A stretch of 15,228 bases of DNA from DASUZD01 sp036377055 (lineage in GTDB: Bacteria > Actinomycetota > Thermoleophilia > Gaiellales > Gaiellaceae), in the NCBI GenBank assembly GCA_036377055.1, contig DASUZD010000153.1, forward strand, positions 1-15,228, in the 5' to 3' direction. A program made the translations under genes and the position numbers. Positions 1-6,027 of the stretch are shown piece after piece. The notes beneath the pieces are model-generated. The model saw only the letters and a list, made by a program, of their open reading frames with translations, was not told the origin of the DNA and ran no database searches. Every line of letters starts with the position of its first letter. Position 1 is the stretch's first letter.

Positions 1-9
1 AGACCCCGG
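1..9. repeat. Possible right half of a REP-like palindrome, cut by the window edge
   Basis: The window opens with AGACCCCGG. This matches the centre base and right arm of the palindrome GGGGTCAGACCCC found complete at 1533-1557 and 1638-1652. The left arm would lie outside the window, so the assignment is tentative. If correct, copies of the same element lie on both sides of the two regulator genes. Confidence 0.35.
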
Positions 10-22
10 AGCGTGAGCCCGT

Positions 23-574
23 GTGAGCGAGCCGCGGCGCGTCGGCATCCTCCACGAGCACGACGTGCTGCGGCGCGGGATCGCGGGATGCCTGGACGAG
101 GACCGCTCGCTCACGCTCGCGTTCGTCGTCGCGGCCGACCCGCCGCGGGAGCCGGTCGACGTCGTCGTCGTCTCCCAGAGCGCCCTCGTCGCGAACGCGT
201 TCAAGTGCCCGATCGTGCTGTTCGACGAGGACGTCGAGCGCCTCGCTCCGGCCGACGCCTCGCGCGTCGCGGCCGCGCTCTCGCTCGGGCGGGTCACCGC
301 GGAGCAGCTCGTCGTCTCCGTGCGAGCCGCGGCTGCCGGGCTGACCGTCTCGGCACGGGCCGCGACCCGGACGCCCGTAACCCGGCTCGACGAGCGCCGG
401 CTGACCGTGCTGCGCCTGCTCGCGTCCGGCGACTCCACGCGGACGATCTCCTCGAAACTCTGCTACTCGGAGCGCACGATCAAGAGCCTGATTCGCGACG
501 TCGAGTACGAGCTCAGCGCCAACAACCGCGCGCAGGCCGTCGCCGAGGCCTTCCGCCAGGGGCTCATCTACTGA
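23..574 (+). CDS. LuxR/NarL-family regulator with a degenerate receiver domain
   Basis: A 183-residue DNA-binding protein with NarL-like organisation. The C-terminus (about residues 122-182) is a GerE/LuxR helix-turn-helix: LDERRLTVLRLLASG, then the recognition region around residues 139-157 (including SERTIKSL) and a final GLIY. Residues 6-110 look like a receiver domain. The usual acidic DD pair after strand 1 is HEHD (residues 11-14), and the phosphoacceptor position after strand 3, in DVVVVS, is Ser51 instead of Asp. Ordinary phosphorylation by a histidine kinase is therefore unlikely; it may act as a pseudo-receiver or be ligand controlled. The start is GTG at 23. The region upstream is too short to judge a ribosome site. 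No kinase gene lies in the window. The HTH assignment is firm; the regulatory target is unknown. Confidence 0.85.
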   Translation: MSEPRRVGILHEHDVLRRGIAGCLDEDRSLTLAFVVAADPPREPVDVVVVSQSALVANAFKCPIVLFDEDVERLAPADASRVAAALSLGRVTAEQLVVSVRAAAAGLTVSARAATRTPVTRLDERRLTVLRLLASGDSTRTISSKLCYSERTIKSLIRDVEYELSANNRAQAVAEAFRQGLIY

Positions 575-585
575 GGCTCTGCACG

Positions 586-608
586 TTCGGGCCGATTCGC
601 CGCCCGAA
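586..608 (+). terminator. Weak hairpin after the LuxR-type gene
   Basis: TTCGGGC (586-592) pairs perfectly with GCCCGAA (602-608) across a 9-nt loop, 11 nt after the stop of the LuxR-type gene. No T-tract follows, so it is at best a weak or factor-assisted terminator. It could also be part of the leader of the AraC gene that starts at 664. Confidence 0.3.
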
Positions 609-663
609 AGCTGGCCAGCTCGGCCGTTGCCGGTCGACGGCTGGGCGGTCACGGTGGGGGCCG

Positions 664-1497
664 ATGGCAGCGACGCTCGAGGTCCAGCGGCCCTCTGCCT
701 CGCCCGAGCCGGGTCACCGGCCGGTCGTGGAGCGCGTGATCGAGGCGATGAACGAGCGGCTCGACGAGCGCTTTTCGCTGGCGCGACTGGCCGCGCTCGC
801 CTACTACAGCCCCTTCCACTTCCATCGCCTCTTCCGGCACGTGACGGGCGTTCCGCCGGGACGGTTCTTCGGGGCGCTCCGGATCGAAGCCGCGAAGCGG
901 CTGCTGCTGACCTCGGATCTCAGCGTCACGCAGATCTGCGTCGCGGTGGGCTACCACAGCCTCGGCACGTTCACGTCGCAGTTCACGCGTCTCGTCGGCA
1001 TCTCGCCGCGCGGCCTCCGCGCGCTCGCCCGCGCGAACGGGTCCGAGAGGCTCTCCACGCTCTTGGCCGCGCCGTTCGTCGATCCTGCTGCGAAGCCGGT
1101 GATCGCCGGACGGGTCGAGCAGCTCGATGCGTCCGAAGGCACGCTGGCCGCGATCGGGCTTTTCCCGAGCCGGCTCGCGGAGGGCACGCCTGCCGGCTGC
1201 ACGCTCGCTCCGGTGCCGGGGGACTACGAGCTCGCCGCCTCGGAATCCGGCAGCTTCCACGTGCTCGCCCTGTCGATCGACGCGTGCGCGTCGCTGAACG
1301 ACCTGCTCCTCGACGACGGCGGCGTCCACGTCGCGGCGACGGCCGCGCCGCTCGTCGTCCAGCCCGGTCGGCCGGTGCGGGCCGATCTGACCCTGCGGCC
1401 CCGGACGGTGACGGACCCGCCGATCCTCCTCGCTCTCTCCCTCCTCGTCGGCTCGGCCGGCGCCGAGGATCGCGGCCGCCGACGCGCCGCCCGGTGA
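664..1497 (+). CDS. AraC-family transcriptional regulator
   Basis: A 277-residue regulator with an N-terminal DNA-binding domain, unlike classical AraC, where it is C-terminal. Two helix-turn-helix units are visible: residues 37-58 (FSLARLAALAYYSPFHFHRL) and 87-108 (SVTQICVAVGYHSLGTFTSQ). They are followed by the family signature VGISPRGLR. The remaining 150 residues contain GLFPSRLAEGTPAGC and end in LTLRPRTVTDPPILLALSLL. I recall this extension from many actinobacterial AraC proteins; it may sense a ligand, though none is established. The open frame runs far upstream but overlaps the LuxR-type gene in another frame. ATG 664 is the first start that gives AraC-like sequence, with a G-rich stretch just before it. 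A VOC gene follows 118 nt downstream and is a plausible target. Confidence 0.85.
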   Translation: MAATLEVQRPSASPEPGHRPVVERVIEAMNERLDERFSLARLAALAYYSPFHFHRLFRHVTGVPPGRFFGALRIEAAKRLLLTSDLSVTQICVAVGYHSLGTFTSQFTRLVGISPRGLRALARANGSERLSTLLAAPFVDPAAKPVIAGRVEQLDASEGTLAAIGLFPSRLAEGTPAGCTLAPVPGDYELAASESGSFHVLALSIDACASLNDLLLDDGGVHVAATAAPLVVQPGRPVRADLTLRPRTVTDPPILLALSLLVGSAGAEDRGRRRAAR

Positions 1498-1532
1498 TCC
1501 GCATGAAGCGTGTGCGCGTGCGTTTCGCGTCA

Positions 1533-1557
1533 CACTTCGGGGTCAGACCCCGAAGTG
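1533..1557. repeat. REP-like perfect palindrome, 12-bp arms around a central A
   Basis: The left arm CACTTCGGGGTC (1533-1544) and right arm GACCCCGAAGTG (1546-1557) are exact reverse complements around A1545. The core GGGGTCAGACCCC recurs at 1638-1652, with centres exactly 100 bp apart. A half copy may sit at the window start. It lies between the AraC gene and the following VOC gene. It could act as a bidirectional terminator, although no T-tract is present. The repetition fits better with a dispersed REP/MITE-type element, which is inference. Confidence 0.6.
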
Positions 1558-1615
1558 CGCTCGAGGCGCCGATCCCGCTTGCCGGCGAGCTTCCAGGGGC
1601 GGGCTGTGGACAGGC

Positions 1616-2032
1616 GTGCGCGTAGTTCGCGCGGAATCGGGGTCAGACCCCGCGCCGCGGCTCTTTCGCGTCGCGGTCCACGTGTCGGACGTCGCGCTGG
1701 CCGTCCGGTGCTACGAGACGCTGCTCAGAGTCCCGCCGGTCCGCGTCGGCGACGGACGCTGGTACTTCCACTGCGCCGGCGCGATCCTCGTGTGCGTCGA
1801 TCCGGAGACCGAAGGGCACGGCGCCGATCCGGGCCCGAACACCGGCCGCCTCTACTTCGCGGTCGACGAGCTCGACGCGTACGCCGCGCGCGCCGTCGAG
1901 GCCGGGTGCACGATCACGAACGGCCCGGAGCTCCAGGACTGGGGCGAGCGCTCGTTCTACGGCCGCGACCCGTTCGGGAACCCGTTCTGCTTCGTCGAGG
2001 CCGCGACGGCGTACACCGGCGCGTCCGGCTGA
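1616..2032 (+). CDS. Single-domain VOC (glyoxalase/bleomycin-resistance fold) protein
   Basis: A 138-residue protein with one VOC module. The first strand and helix are FRVAVHVSDVALAVRCYETL, the middle strands include YFHCAGAILVCVDPE, and the C-terminal half contains LYFAVDELDAYAARAVEAG and the closing FYGRDPFGNPFCFVEAA. The FGNPFCFVE ending matches the conserved DPxGNxxxxxE motif, whose Glu usually binds metal. The substrate is unknown. The N-terminus is uncertain. GTG 1616 has no clear Shine-Dalgarno, and codons 8-12 (ESGSD) lie inside a palindromic repeat at 1638-1652. The repeat may have inserted at the gene start, so the ancestral start may be different. The next in-frame GTG, at 1682, would remove the first VOC strand. 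Confidence 0.75.
   Translation: MRVVRAESGSDPAPRLFRVAVHVSDVALAVRCYETLLRVPPVRVGDGRWYFHCAGAILVCVDPETEGHGADPGPNTGRLYFAVDELDAYAARAVEAGCTITNGPELQDWGERSFYGRDPFGNPFCFVEAATAYTGASG
1638..1652. repeat. REP-like palindrome inside the 5' end of the VOC gene
   Basis: CGGGGTC (1638-1644), central A1645, GACCCCG (1646-1652). The 13-nt core is identical to the larger palindrome at 1533-1557. It is in frame within the predicted N-terminus of the VOC gene and would be translated as part of an otherwise unconserved leader. Confidence 0.55.
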
Positions 2033-2036
2033 GACA

Positions 2037-2077
2037 GCAAGCGCGAAGAAGAGGCTGCTCCGCGGCTCTGTTACTCG
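2037..2077 (+). promoter_or_regulatory. Shared upstream element, copy 1, before the ABM-domain gene
   Basis: GCAAGCGCGAAGAAGA at 2037-2052 differs at only two positions from the copy at 3508. The hexamer TACTCG lies at 2072-2077 after 19 nt. It starts 4 nt after the stop of the VOC gene, and the next start codon is 72 nt beyond the element, behind a strong Shine-Dalgarno. The -10 here is the weakest of the five copies. Confidence 0.4.
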
Positions 2078-2124
2078 TCTCGACCAGGCGAGCGCGTGTC
2101 GCGCTCAGGAGTGAGGAGGAGGCT

Positions 2125-3081
2125 GTGAGCGTAAGCATCTATCGCAACGAGTCCCTCGTCGAGATGGGGACGTACTACACCGACAAGGACTCCGCCGACG
2201 AGCTTGTCGCCCGCGTCCGCGAGAAGTGGGCGCTGCTCCGCGAGAAGGACCTCGCCGGCGACTACCCGGTCGACATCCTCGTCGGTAGCGACAACGGCGA
2301 GACGAAGGTGATCGAGTACTTCCGTTGGCGGTCGCTCCACCACAAAGCGGAGGCCGAGGTCGATGAGCGCTGCCGGAGCGTGCAGGCGCAGATCGACGCG
2401 CTGACGACGCGCGACGCCGTGCAGGAGCGCTACACGCAGGCGATTCGCGGCTTCAACCAAAACTTCCCGTCGATCGGCGGCACCGAGTTGCTCAAGGGCG
2501 TCTGCTCGTGCGTCCTGAACGTCGACGGGCTGGTCGAGGACTTTCCGCTCAGCGTCAAGAACGGCATCGTGCTCATGCACCGCAGCCCCGGCACCGACTT
2601 CGACGGCGACGGGAAGCGCGAGATGTACCTGCACATCTATATGCACGGCGGCGAGCTCGAGATCGCCGACTTCGGGCCGATCCGCGTCTCCCAGAACTTC
2701 GACGTGCCGAACAACGGCATCGTGAAGTCGAACGGCGAGGGCTCGAACGACTTCCCGGGGACCGCGATCTGGCGCGTCGGCTGGAAGATCCAGACGCCTC
2801 TCGGCTGGCTCAAGACCGACCCCGCCACGCCGCTCGTCTTCGGGCCTGCGACCGTCTCGCATTACCCGCCGGTCGGGACGCACTTCCACTCGTCGACCGG
2901 GCCTGTCGGCCTGATCCACGTCGACTCGGGCAACCAGATCGGCACGCTGACGCCGGGCGAGCTGACGGCGTTCGACATCGTCGTCACGAAGGACGACGAG
3001 GTCTTCGCCGAGTACCCGAACCGGCCGGGCGACATCCTCGACGTGCTCGCGAAGTACACGACCGAGCTCGCGACCGCCTAG
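2125..3081 (+). CDS. ABM-like barrel fused to an unrecognised C-terminal domain
   Basis: A 318-residue protein starting at GTG 2125, 1 nt after a GAGGAGG Shine-Dalgarno-like run; the longer upstream frame lacks sense. Residues 1-95 resemble the antibiotic-biosynthesis-monooxygenase (dimeric alpha+beta barrel) fold, with strand VSIYRNESLVEMGTYY and the typical VIEYFRWRSLHHKAEAEVDE near the end. From about residue 105 I recognise no family with certainty. Visible features are DFDGDGKRE at 158-166, which resembles an EF-hand-type calcium loop, a His-containing strand LHIYMHGGELEIADFG, and HYPPVGTHFHSS further on. No signal peptide or membrane segment is seen, so it is probably cytoplasmic. The C-terminal half looks beta-rich and could be a barrel or lipocalin-like domain (inference). 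It may be an enzyme of small-molecule modification. Confidence 0.75.
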   Translation: MSVSIYRNESLVEMGTYYTDKDSADELVARVREKWALLREKDLAGDYPVDILVGSDNGETKVIEYFRWRSLHHKAEAEVDERCRSVQAQIDALTTRDAVQERYTQAIRGFNQNFPSIGGTELLKGVCSCVLNVDGLVEDFPLSVKNGIVLMHRSPGTDFDGDGKREMYLHIYMHGGELEIADFGPIRVSQNFDVPNNGIVKSNGEGSNDFPGTAIWRVGWKIQTPLGWLKTDPATPLVFGPATVSHYPPVGTHFHSSTGPVGLIHVDSGNQIGTLTPGELTAFDIVVTKDDEVFAEYPNRPGDILDVLAKYTTELATA

Positions 3082-3099
3082 CCCTGACGCGACGACGTA

Positions 3100-3137
3100 C
3101 GATGCGCTCGCCCGGCTCGACACGGGCGAGCGCATCG
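3100..3137 (+). promoter_or_regulatory. Strong intercistronic hairpin just before a VOC ribosome site
   Basis: A perfect 15-bp stem: CGATGCGCTCGCCCG (3100-3114) pairs with CGGGCGAGCGCATCG (3123-3137) across an 8-nt loop. It lies 18 nt after the upstream stop and ends 6 nt before the AAGGAGG ribosome site of the next gene. No T-tract follows. It may be a factor-dependent or imperfect terminator, an RNA-stability element, or a structure that limits read-through into the VOC gene. Confidence 0.55.
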
Positions 3138-3156
3138 CCGTGCAAGGAGGAAGGTG

Positions 3157-3507
3157 ATGATCGGACGGCTCGAGATCGTGATGGTCGTCGTCTCGGACAT
3201 GGAGCGGAGCGTCGCGTTCTACCGCGACACGCTCGGGCTCCAGGTCGTCGAGCAGTCGCCGTACTGGAGCGAGCTCGACGCGGGCACGATCCACGTCGGG
3301 CTGCACCCCTCGGAAGGCGGCGAGGTGCCGCACGGCGAGGGCGTGACGCTCCTCTTCTACGTCGACGACGCCGAACAGACGGTCGGCCAGCTGCGGGAGC
3401 GCGGAGCGGAGATCGCGATGGAGCCGAAGCGCCAGGAGTGGCAGGGCGTCCTCGCAGCCGTCAAGGACCCCGACGGCCATCTGATCCAGCTGCTCCAGAA
3501 CGCCTGA
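3157..3507 (+). CDS. Small single-domain VOC protein
   Basis: A 116-residue VOC protein. The first beta-alpha unit is RLEIVMVVVSDMERSVAFYRDTLGL. The second half has LLFYVDDAEQTVGQLRERGAEI and the closing KDPDGHLIQLLQ. The closing motif has DPDGH, but the usual metal-binding Glu is Gln (IQLLQ), and the first-strand His is Glu (LEIV), so metal ligation is atypical. GTG 3154 and ATG 3157 are both possible. ATG 3157 is chosen because it leaves 6 nt after AAGGAGG (3144-3150), against 3 nt for GTG. It is probably co-transcribed with, or attenuated from, the upstream ABM-domain gene across the hairpin. The substrate cannot be inferred. Confidence 0.85.
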   Translation: MIGRLEIVMVVVSDMERSVAFYRDTLGLQVVEQSPYWSELDAGTIHVGLHPSEGGEVPHGEGVTLLFYVDDAEQTVGQLRERGAEIAMEPKRQEWQGVLAAVKDPDGHLIQLLQNA

Positions 3508-3548
3508 GCAAGCGCTGAGAAGAAGCCCCGCGCGGCCGCCGCGATCAT
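3508..3548 (+). promoter_or_regulatory. Shared upstream element, copy 2, before the FAD oxidoreductase
   Basis: GCAAGCGCTGAGAAGA (3508-3523), 19 nt, then GATCAT (3543-3548). The element begins right at the VOC stop codon. If GATCAT is a -10, transcription would start near 3555, which coincides with the GTG at 3556 and suggests a leaderless mRNA. The same GATCAT hexamer at the same distance occurs at 12682. Confidence 0.45.
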
Positions 3549-3555
3549 CTCGGCG

Positions 3556-4989
3556 GTGCAAGAAGCGCAATCGATGACGGCGCCGAGGAAGCGTCTCTCG
3601 GCGCCTCCTCCGGCGATCGGACCCCGCGTACGCGAGCTGCGCGAGCGCTTCCACGGCGAGGTCGTCCTGCCGGGCGACCGCGACTACGACACGCTGCGCA
3701 GGGTCTGGAACCCCGGCGTCGATCGCCTGCCGCTCGCTGTCGCTCGCTGCACGAGCACGGCGGACGTCGTCGCCGCCATCGGCTTCGCGCGTGACGCCGG
3801 CGTCGCCGTCTCGGTTCGAGGGGGCGGCCACAGCTACCCGGGCTTCGCTGTCTGGGACGACGCGCTGATGGTCGACCTCTCGCTGCTGAAGAGGCTCACG
3901 ATCGAGCCGGCCTCACGCCGGGCGATCGCGCAGCCCGGGTTGATTTGGGGGGAGCTCGACGCGGCGGCGCAGGCGTTCGGCCTCGCGACCACCGGGGCCG
4001 ACATCCCCTCGGTCGGGATCGCGGGGATGACGCTCGGCGGCGGGCTCGGCTGGCTGCACCGGATGCACGGCCTCACGTGCGACAACCTCGTCTCCGCAGA
4101 GGTCGTGCTGGCCGACGGGCGCGTCGTCCGCGCCGCCGAGGACGAGAACGCCGACCTCTTCTGGGGCCTTCGCGGCGGCGGCGGCAACCTCGGCGTCGTG
4201 ACGTCGTTCGAGTACGAGCTCCACCCGGTCACCCAGATCCTCGGCGGGATCCTCGTCCACCGCCTCGAGCACACGGTCGACGCGCTGCACGCCTACCGCG
4301 ACGTGTGCCGCGACGCGCCCGACGAGCTGCGGCTCTCGGCCATCCTCGTCACGTGTCCTCGAGCGCGCTCGATTCCGCAGGAGCTGCACGGCCGGCCGGT
4401 CCTGTTCCTCGCCTGCGCCTACTTCGGCGCGCACGCCGAAGGCGAGCGTCTCTTGCGGCCGCTGCGGGAGTTCGGCGCCCCGGTCCTCGACCGAATCCGT
4501 CCGATTCGTTACGTCGACCTCCAGCATCCGGCGACGCCTGAGGAGCTTCACCACCACTCGAAGGGCGAGCTCCTCCGCATCCTCGACGACCGGACGATCG
4601 AGGCCGTCGTGGCCGCCGTCGCGGACGCGACCGCGGCGTTCACGATCGTCCTCATCAGCCAGCTCGGCGGGGCGATGAGCCGCGTCCCGGCCGACGCGAC
4701 GTGCTATCCGCACCGCCACGCCGAGCACACGTTCGGCATCCATTCGATGTGGGACCCGTCCGGCGACGGCGAGCGTCACGTCGAGTGGGTGGAGGCGGTC
4801 TGGCGGTCCGCGCTACACGTCTCCGCAGGAGGCCCATACGTCAACCAGCTCGGCTTCGAGGGCGAGCGGCGGATCCGCGCCGCCTACGGCGCCACGTACG
4901 AGCGTCTCGCGTCGGTGAAGGCCAAGTACGACCCGGACAACGTCTTTCGGATCAACCAGAACGTCGAGCCGAGGCGCGGCTCGAGCTAG
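3556..4989 (+). CDS. FAD-linked oxidoreductase, berberine-bridge/GlcD-like
   Basis: A 477-residue flavoprotein oxidase or dehydrogenase. The FAD-binding domain carries RGGGHSYPG (88-96), whose His92 is the usual site for covalent 8-alpha-histidyl FAD. TTGADIPSVGIAGMTLGGG follows at 145-163. The cysteine found here in bicovalent enzymes is absent, so the flavin is probably attached by His only. The C-terminal BBE segment (about 435-468) has AYGATYERLASVKAKYDPDNVF. Family members oxidise alcohols, sugars or C-H/C-N bonds in secondary metabolites with O2; the substrate here is unknown. The start could be GTG 3556, leaderless from the promoter element just upstream, or ATG 3574, which has only a weak AAGAAG purine run before it. 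The 3' end overlaps the convergent MmcQ gene by 4 nt. Confidence 0.9.
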   Translation: MQEAQSMTAPRKRLSAPPPAIGPRVRELRERFHGEVVLPGDRDYDTLRRVWNPGVDRLPLAVARCTSTADVVAAIGFARDAGVAVSVRGGGHSYPGFAVWDDALMVDLSLLKRLTIEPASRRAIAQPGLIWGELDAAAQAFGLATTGADIPSVGIAGMTLGGGLGWLHRMHGLTCDNLVSAEVVLADGRVVRAAEDENADLFWGLRGGGGNLGVVTSFEYELHPVTQILGGILVHRLEHTVDALHAYRDVCRDAPDELRLSAILVTCPRARSIPQELHGRPVLFLACAYFGAHAEGERLLRPLREFGAPVLDRIRPIRYVDLQHPATPEELHHHSKGELLRILDDRTIEAVVAAVADATAAFTIVLISQLGGAMSRVPADATCYPHRHAEHTFGIHSMWDPSGDGERHVEWVEAVWRSALHVSAGGPYVNQLGFEGERRIRAAYGATYERLASVKAKYDPDNVFRINQNVEPRRGSS

Positions 4990-5351
4990 CTCCGCTTCGA
5001 CTTCCCGCGCGACGCGATCTGGTCGTACGTGTCGTCGATCAGCTCCTTCGCCAGCCGGAGCGACTCGTCGTCCTCGACCCTCACGTCGACCCAGCCGTAG
5101 CGGCCGATGTACCTCGCCTTGTTCACGTACGGAAGCTCGAGCAGTCCTTCCCGCTCGTCGGCCGGCGGCTTCACCGTCACGCCGCCGGCGCTTCCGTACG
5201 GGCCCATGAACGCGAAGCTCTTGCCCTTGACCTTGAAGACGGTGTCGCCCCACGGGTGCTCCTCGACCGCGTCCGGCTTCGCGTCGGCGTGCTCCCAGAG
5301 GGCGCGGTAGTAGGGGTCCCAGTCCTTCCGTTCCGCGGCCCCGTCGCTCAC
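4986..5351 (-). CDS. MmcQ/YjbR-family protein
   Basis: A 121-residue minus-strand protein of the MmcQ/YjbR (DUF419) family, a small alpha/beta fold with cyclic-dimer ancestors whose biochemical role is not settled (some are annotated as DNA-binding). The diagnostic core is EEHPWGDTVFKVKGKSFAFM, followed by VTVKPPADEREGLL, YVNKARYIGRYGWVDV and the closing helix SLRLAKELIDDTYDQIA. The frame opens upstream at 5465, but that extension is Arg/Pro-rich and unconserved. GTG 5351 (VSDGAAERKDWDPYY) gives the usual family length. No Shine-Dalgarno is visible on the minus strand. It is divergent from the SnoaL-like gene and convergent with the FAD oxidoreductase gene. Confidence 0.82.
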   Translation of the reverse strand: MSDGAAERKDWDPYYRALWEHADAKPDAVEEHPWGDTVFKVKGKSFAFMGPYGSAGGVTVKPPADEREGLLELPYVNKARYIGRYGWVDVRVEDDESLRLAKELIDDTYDQIASRGKSKRS

Positions 5352-5376
5352 CCCAGAAGTAGTACCAGGCGGGAAA

Positions 5377-5417
5377 GCAAGCTGGGAGAAGCCGCTGCGG
5401 CGAGGCGGCCGTAGGGT
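5377..5417 (+). promoter_or_regulatory. Shared upstream element, copy 3, before the SnoaL-like gene
   Basis: GCAAGCTGGGAGAAGC (5377-5392), 19 nt, then TAGGGT (5412-5417), which fits the TANNNT -10 pattern of actinobacterial promoters. The element lies in the divergent region between the MmcQ gene (minus) and the SnoaL-like gene (plus), 87 nt before ATG 5480. Confidence 0.45.
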
Positions 5418-5479
5418 CCGTCGCGTCCGTCCGGTCGCACGACCGGCGGGCGGTTTCGGGTCCATGAAAGGAGAGCGTC

Positions 5480-5989
5480 ATGCCTGACAACCTCGAGGAG
5501 AACAAGGCGATCGTCCGCCGAATGCTGGAGGCGTTCAACAGCAAGAAGCCGGAGATCGTCGCGGAGCTGATCCACCCGGACGTCAAGGATCGAAGCCGCG
5601 CCCTCGGATTCGAGAAGGAGATCCGGGAGGGATCCCCGGTCCGGCGCGTGCAGACCGAGATCCTGCGCGAGGAGGATGCGTTTCCCGACAGCGAGTTCAC
5701 GGAGGACGCGATCGTCGCCGAAGGCGACACCGTCGCAATTCGGTGGAGGATGAAGGGCACGCACAAGGGCAAGCTCCTCGGCAACGCGCCGACCGGAAAG
5801 CAGGTCGAAACGCACGGCACCGAGATCGTCAAGATCAAGGACGGCAAGATCGTCGAGCACATCGGGAACGACGGCATGGACCTGCTCGACCTGCTGTTCC
5901 AGCTCGATTTCCTCGACAAGGACGTCGTGAGGAAGATGAAGACCGGCGACAAGTCCCTCGGCGCCGGCCACCGCACCGCTCCCGCTTGA
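5480..5989 (+). CDS. SnoaL-like polyketide cyclase / ester cyclase family protein
   Basis: A 169-residue cone-shaped alpha+beta barrel protein. Typical SnoaL-family marks are RRMLEAFNSKKPEIVAELIH at 13-32, FPD at 68-70, EGDTVAIRWRMKGTHKG at 81-97, PTGK at 104-107, DGKIVEH at 121-127, and the closing D-x3-LLDLLFQL. Characterised relatives catalyse intramolecular aldol cyclisation of polyketides. Most relatives with this sequence type are uncharacterised, so the reaction is open. The ATG at 5480 has a clear AAAGGAGAG ribosome site at 5467-5475, and the gene ends in TGATAA. The methyltransferase gene starts 38 nt later and is probably in the same transcript. Confidence 0.85.
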   Translation: MPDNLEENKAIVRRMLEAFNSKKPEIVAELIHPDVKDRSRALGFEKEIREGSPVRRVQTEILREEDAFPDSEFTEDAIVAEGDTVAIRWRMKGTHKGKLLGNAPTGKQVETHGTEIVKIKDGKIVEHIGNDGMDLLDLLFQLDFLDKDVVRKMKTGDKSLGAGHRTAPA

Positions 5990-6027
5990 TAACCGCCATC
6001 GGTCCAGGACCCTCGAGGAGGCCCTAG

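Noticed and set aside
13..663. Upstream extension of the AraC open frame to position 13.
   Set aside because: The translation is Arg/Ala-rich and overlaps the well-supported LuxR-type gene in another frame. ATG 664 begins the real protein.
1533..1557. Rho-independent terminator for the AraC gene.
   Set aside because: The dyad is strong but has no T-tract and only a single-base centre, and its core recurs inside the next gene. A repeat element explains it better.
2071..3831. A 586-codon minus-strand open frame.
   Set aside because: It covers the ABM-domain and VOC genes antisense and has low-complexity Asp/Arg/Val content with no recognisable motif.
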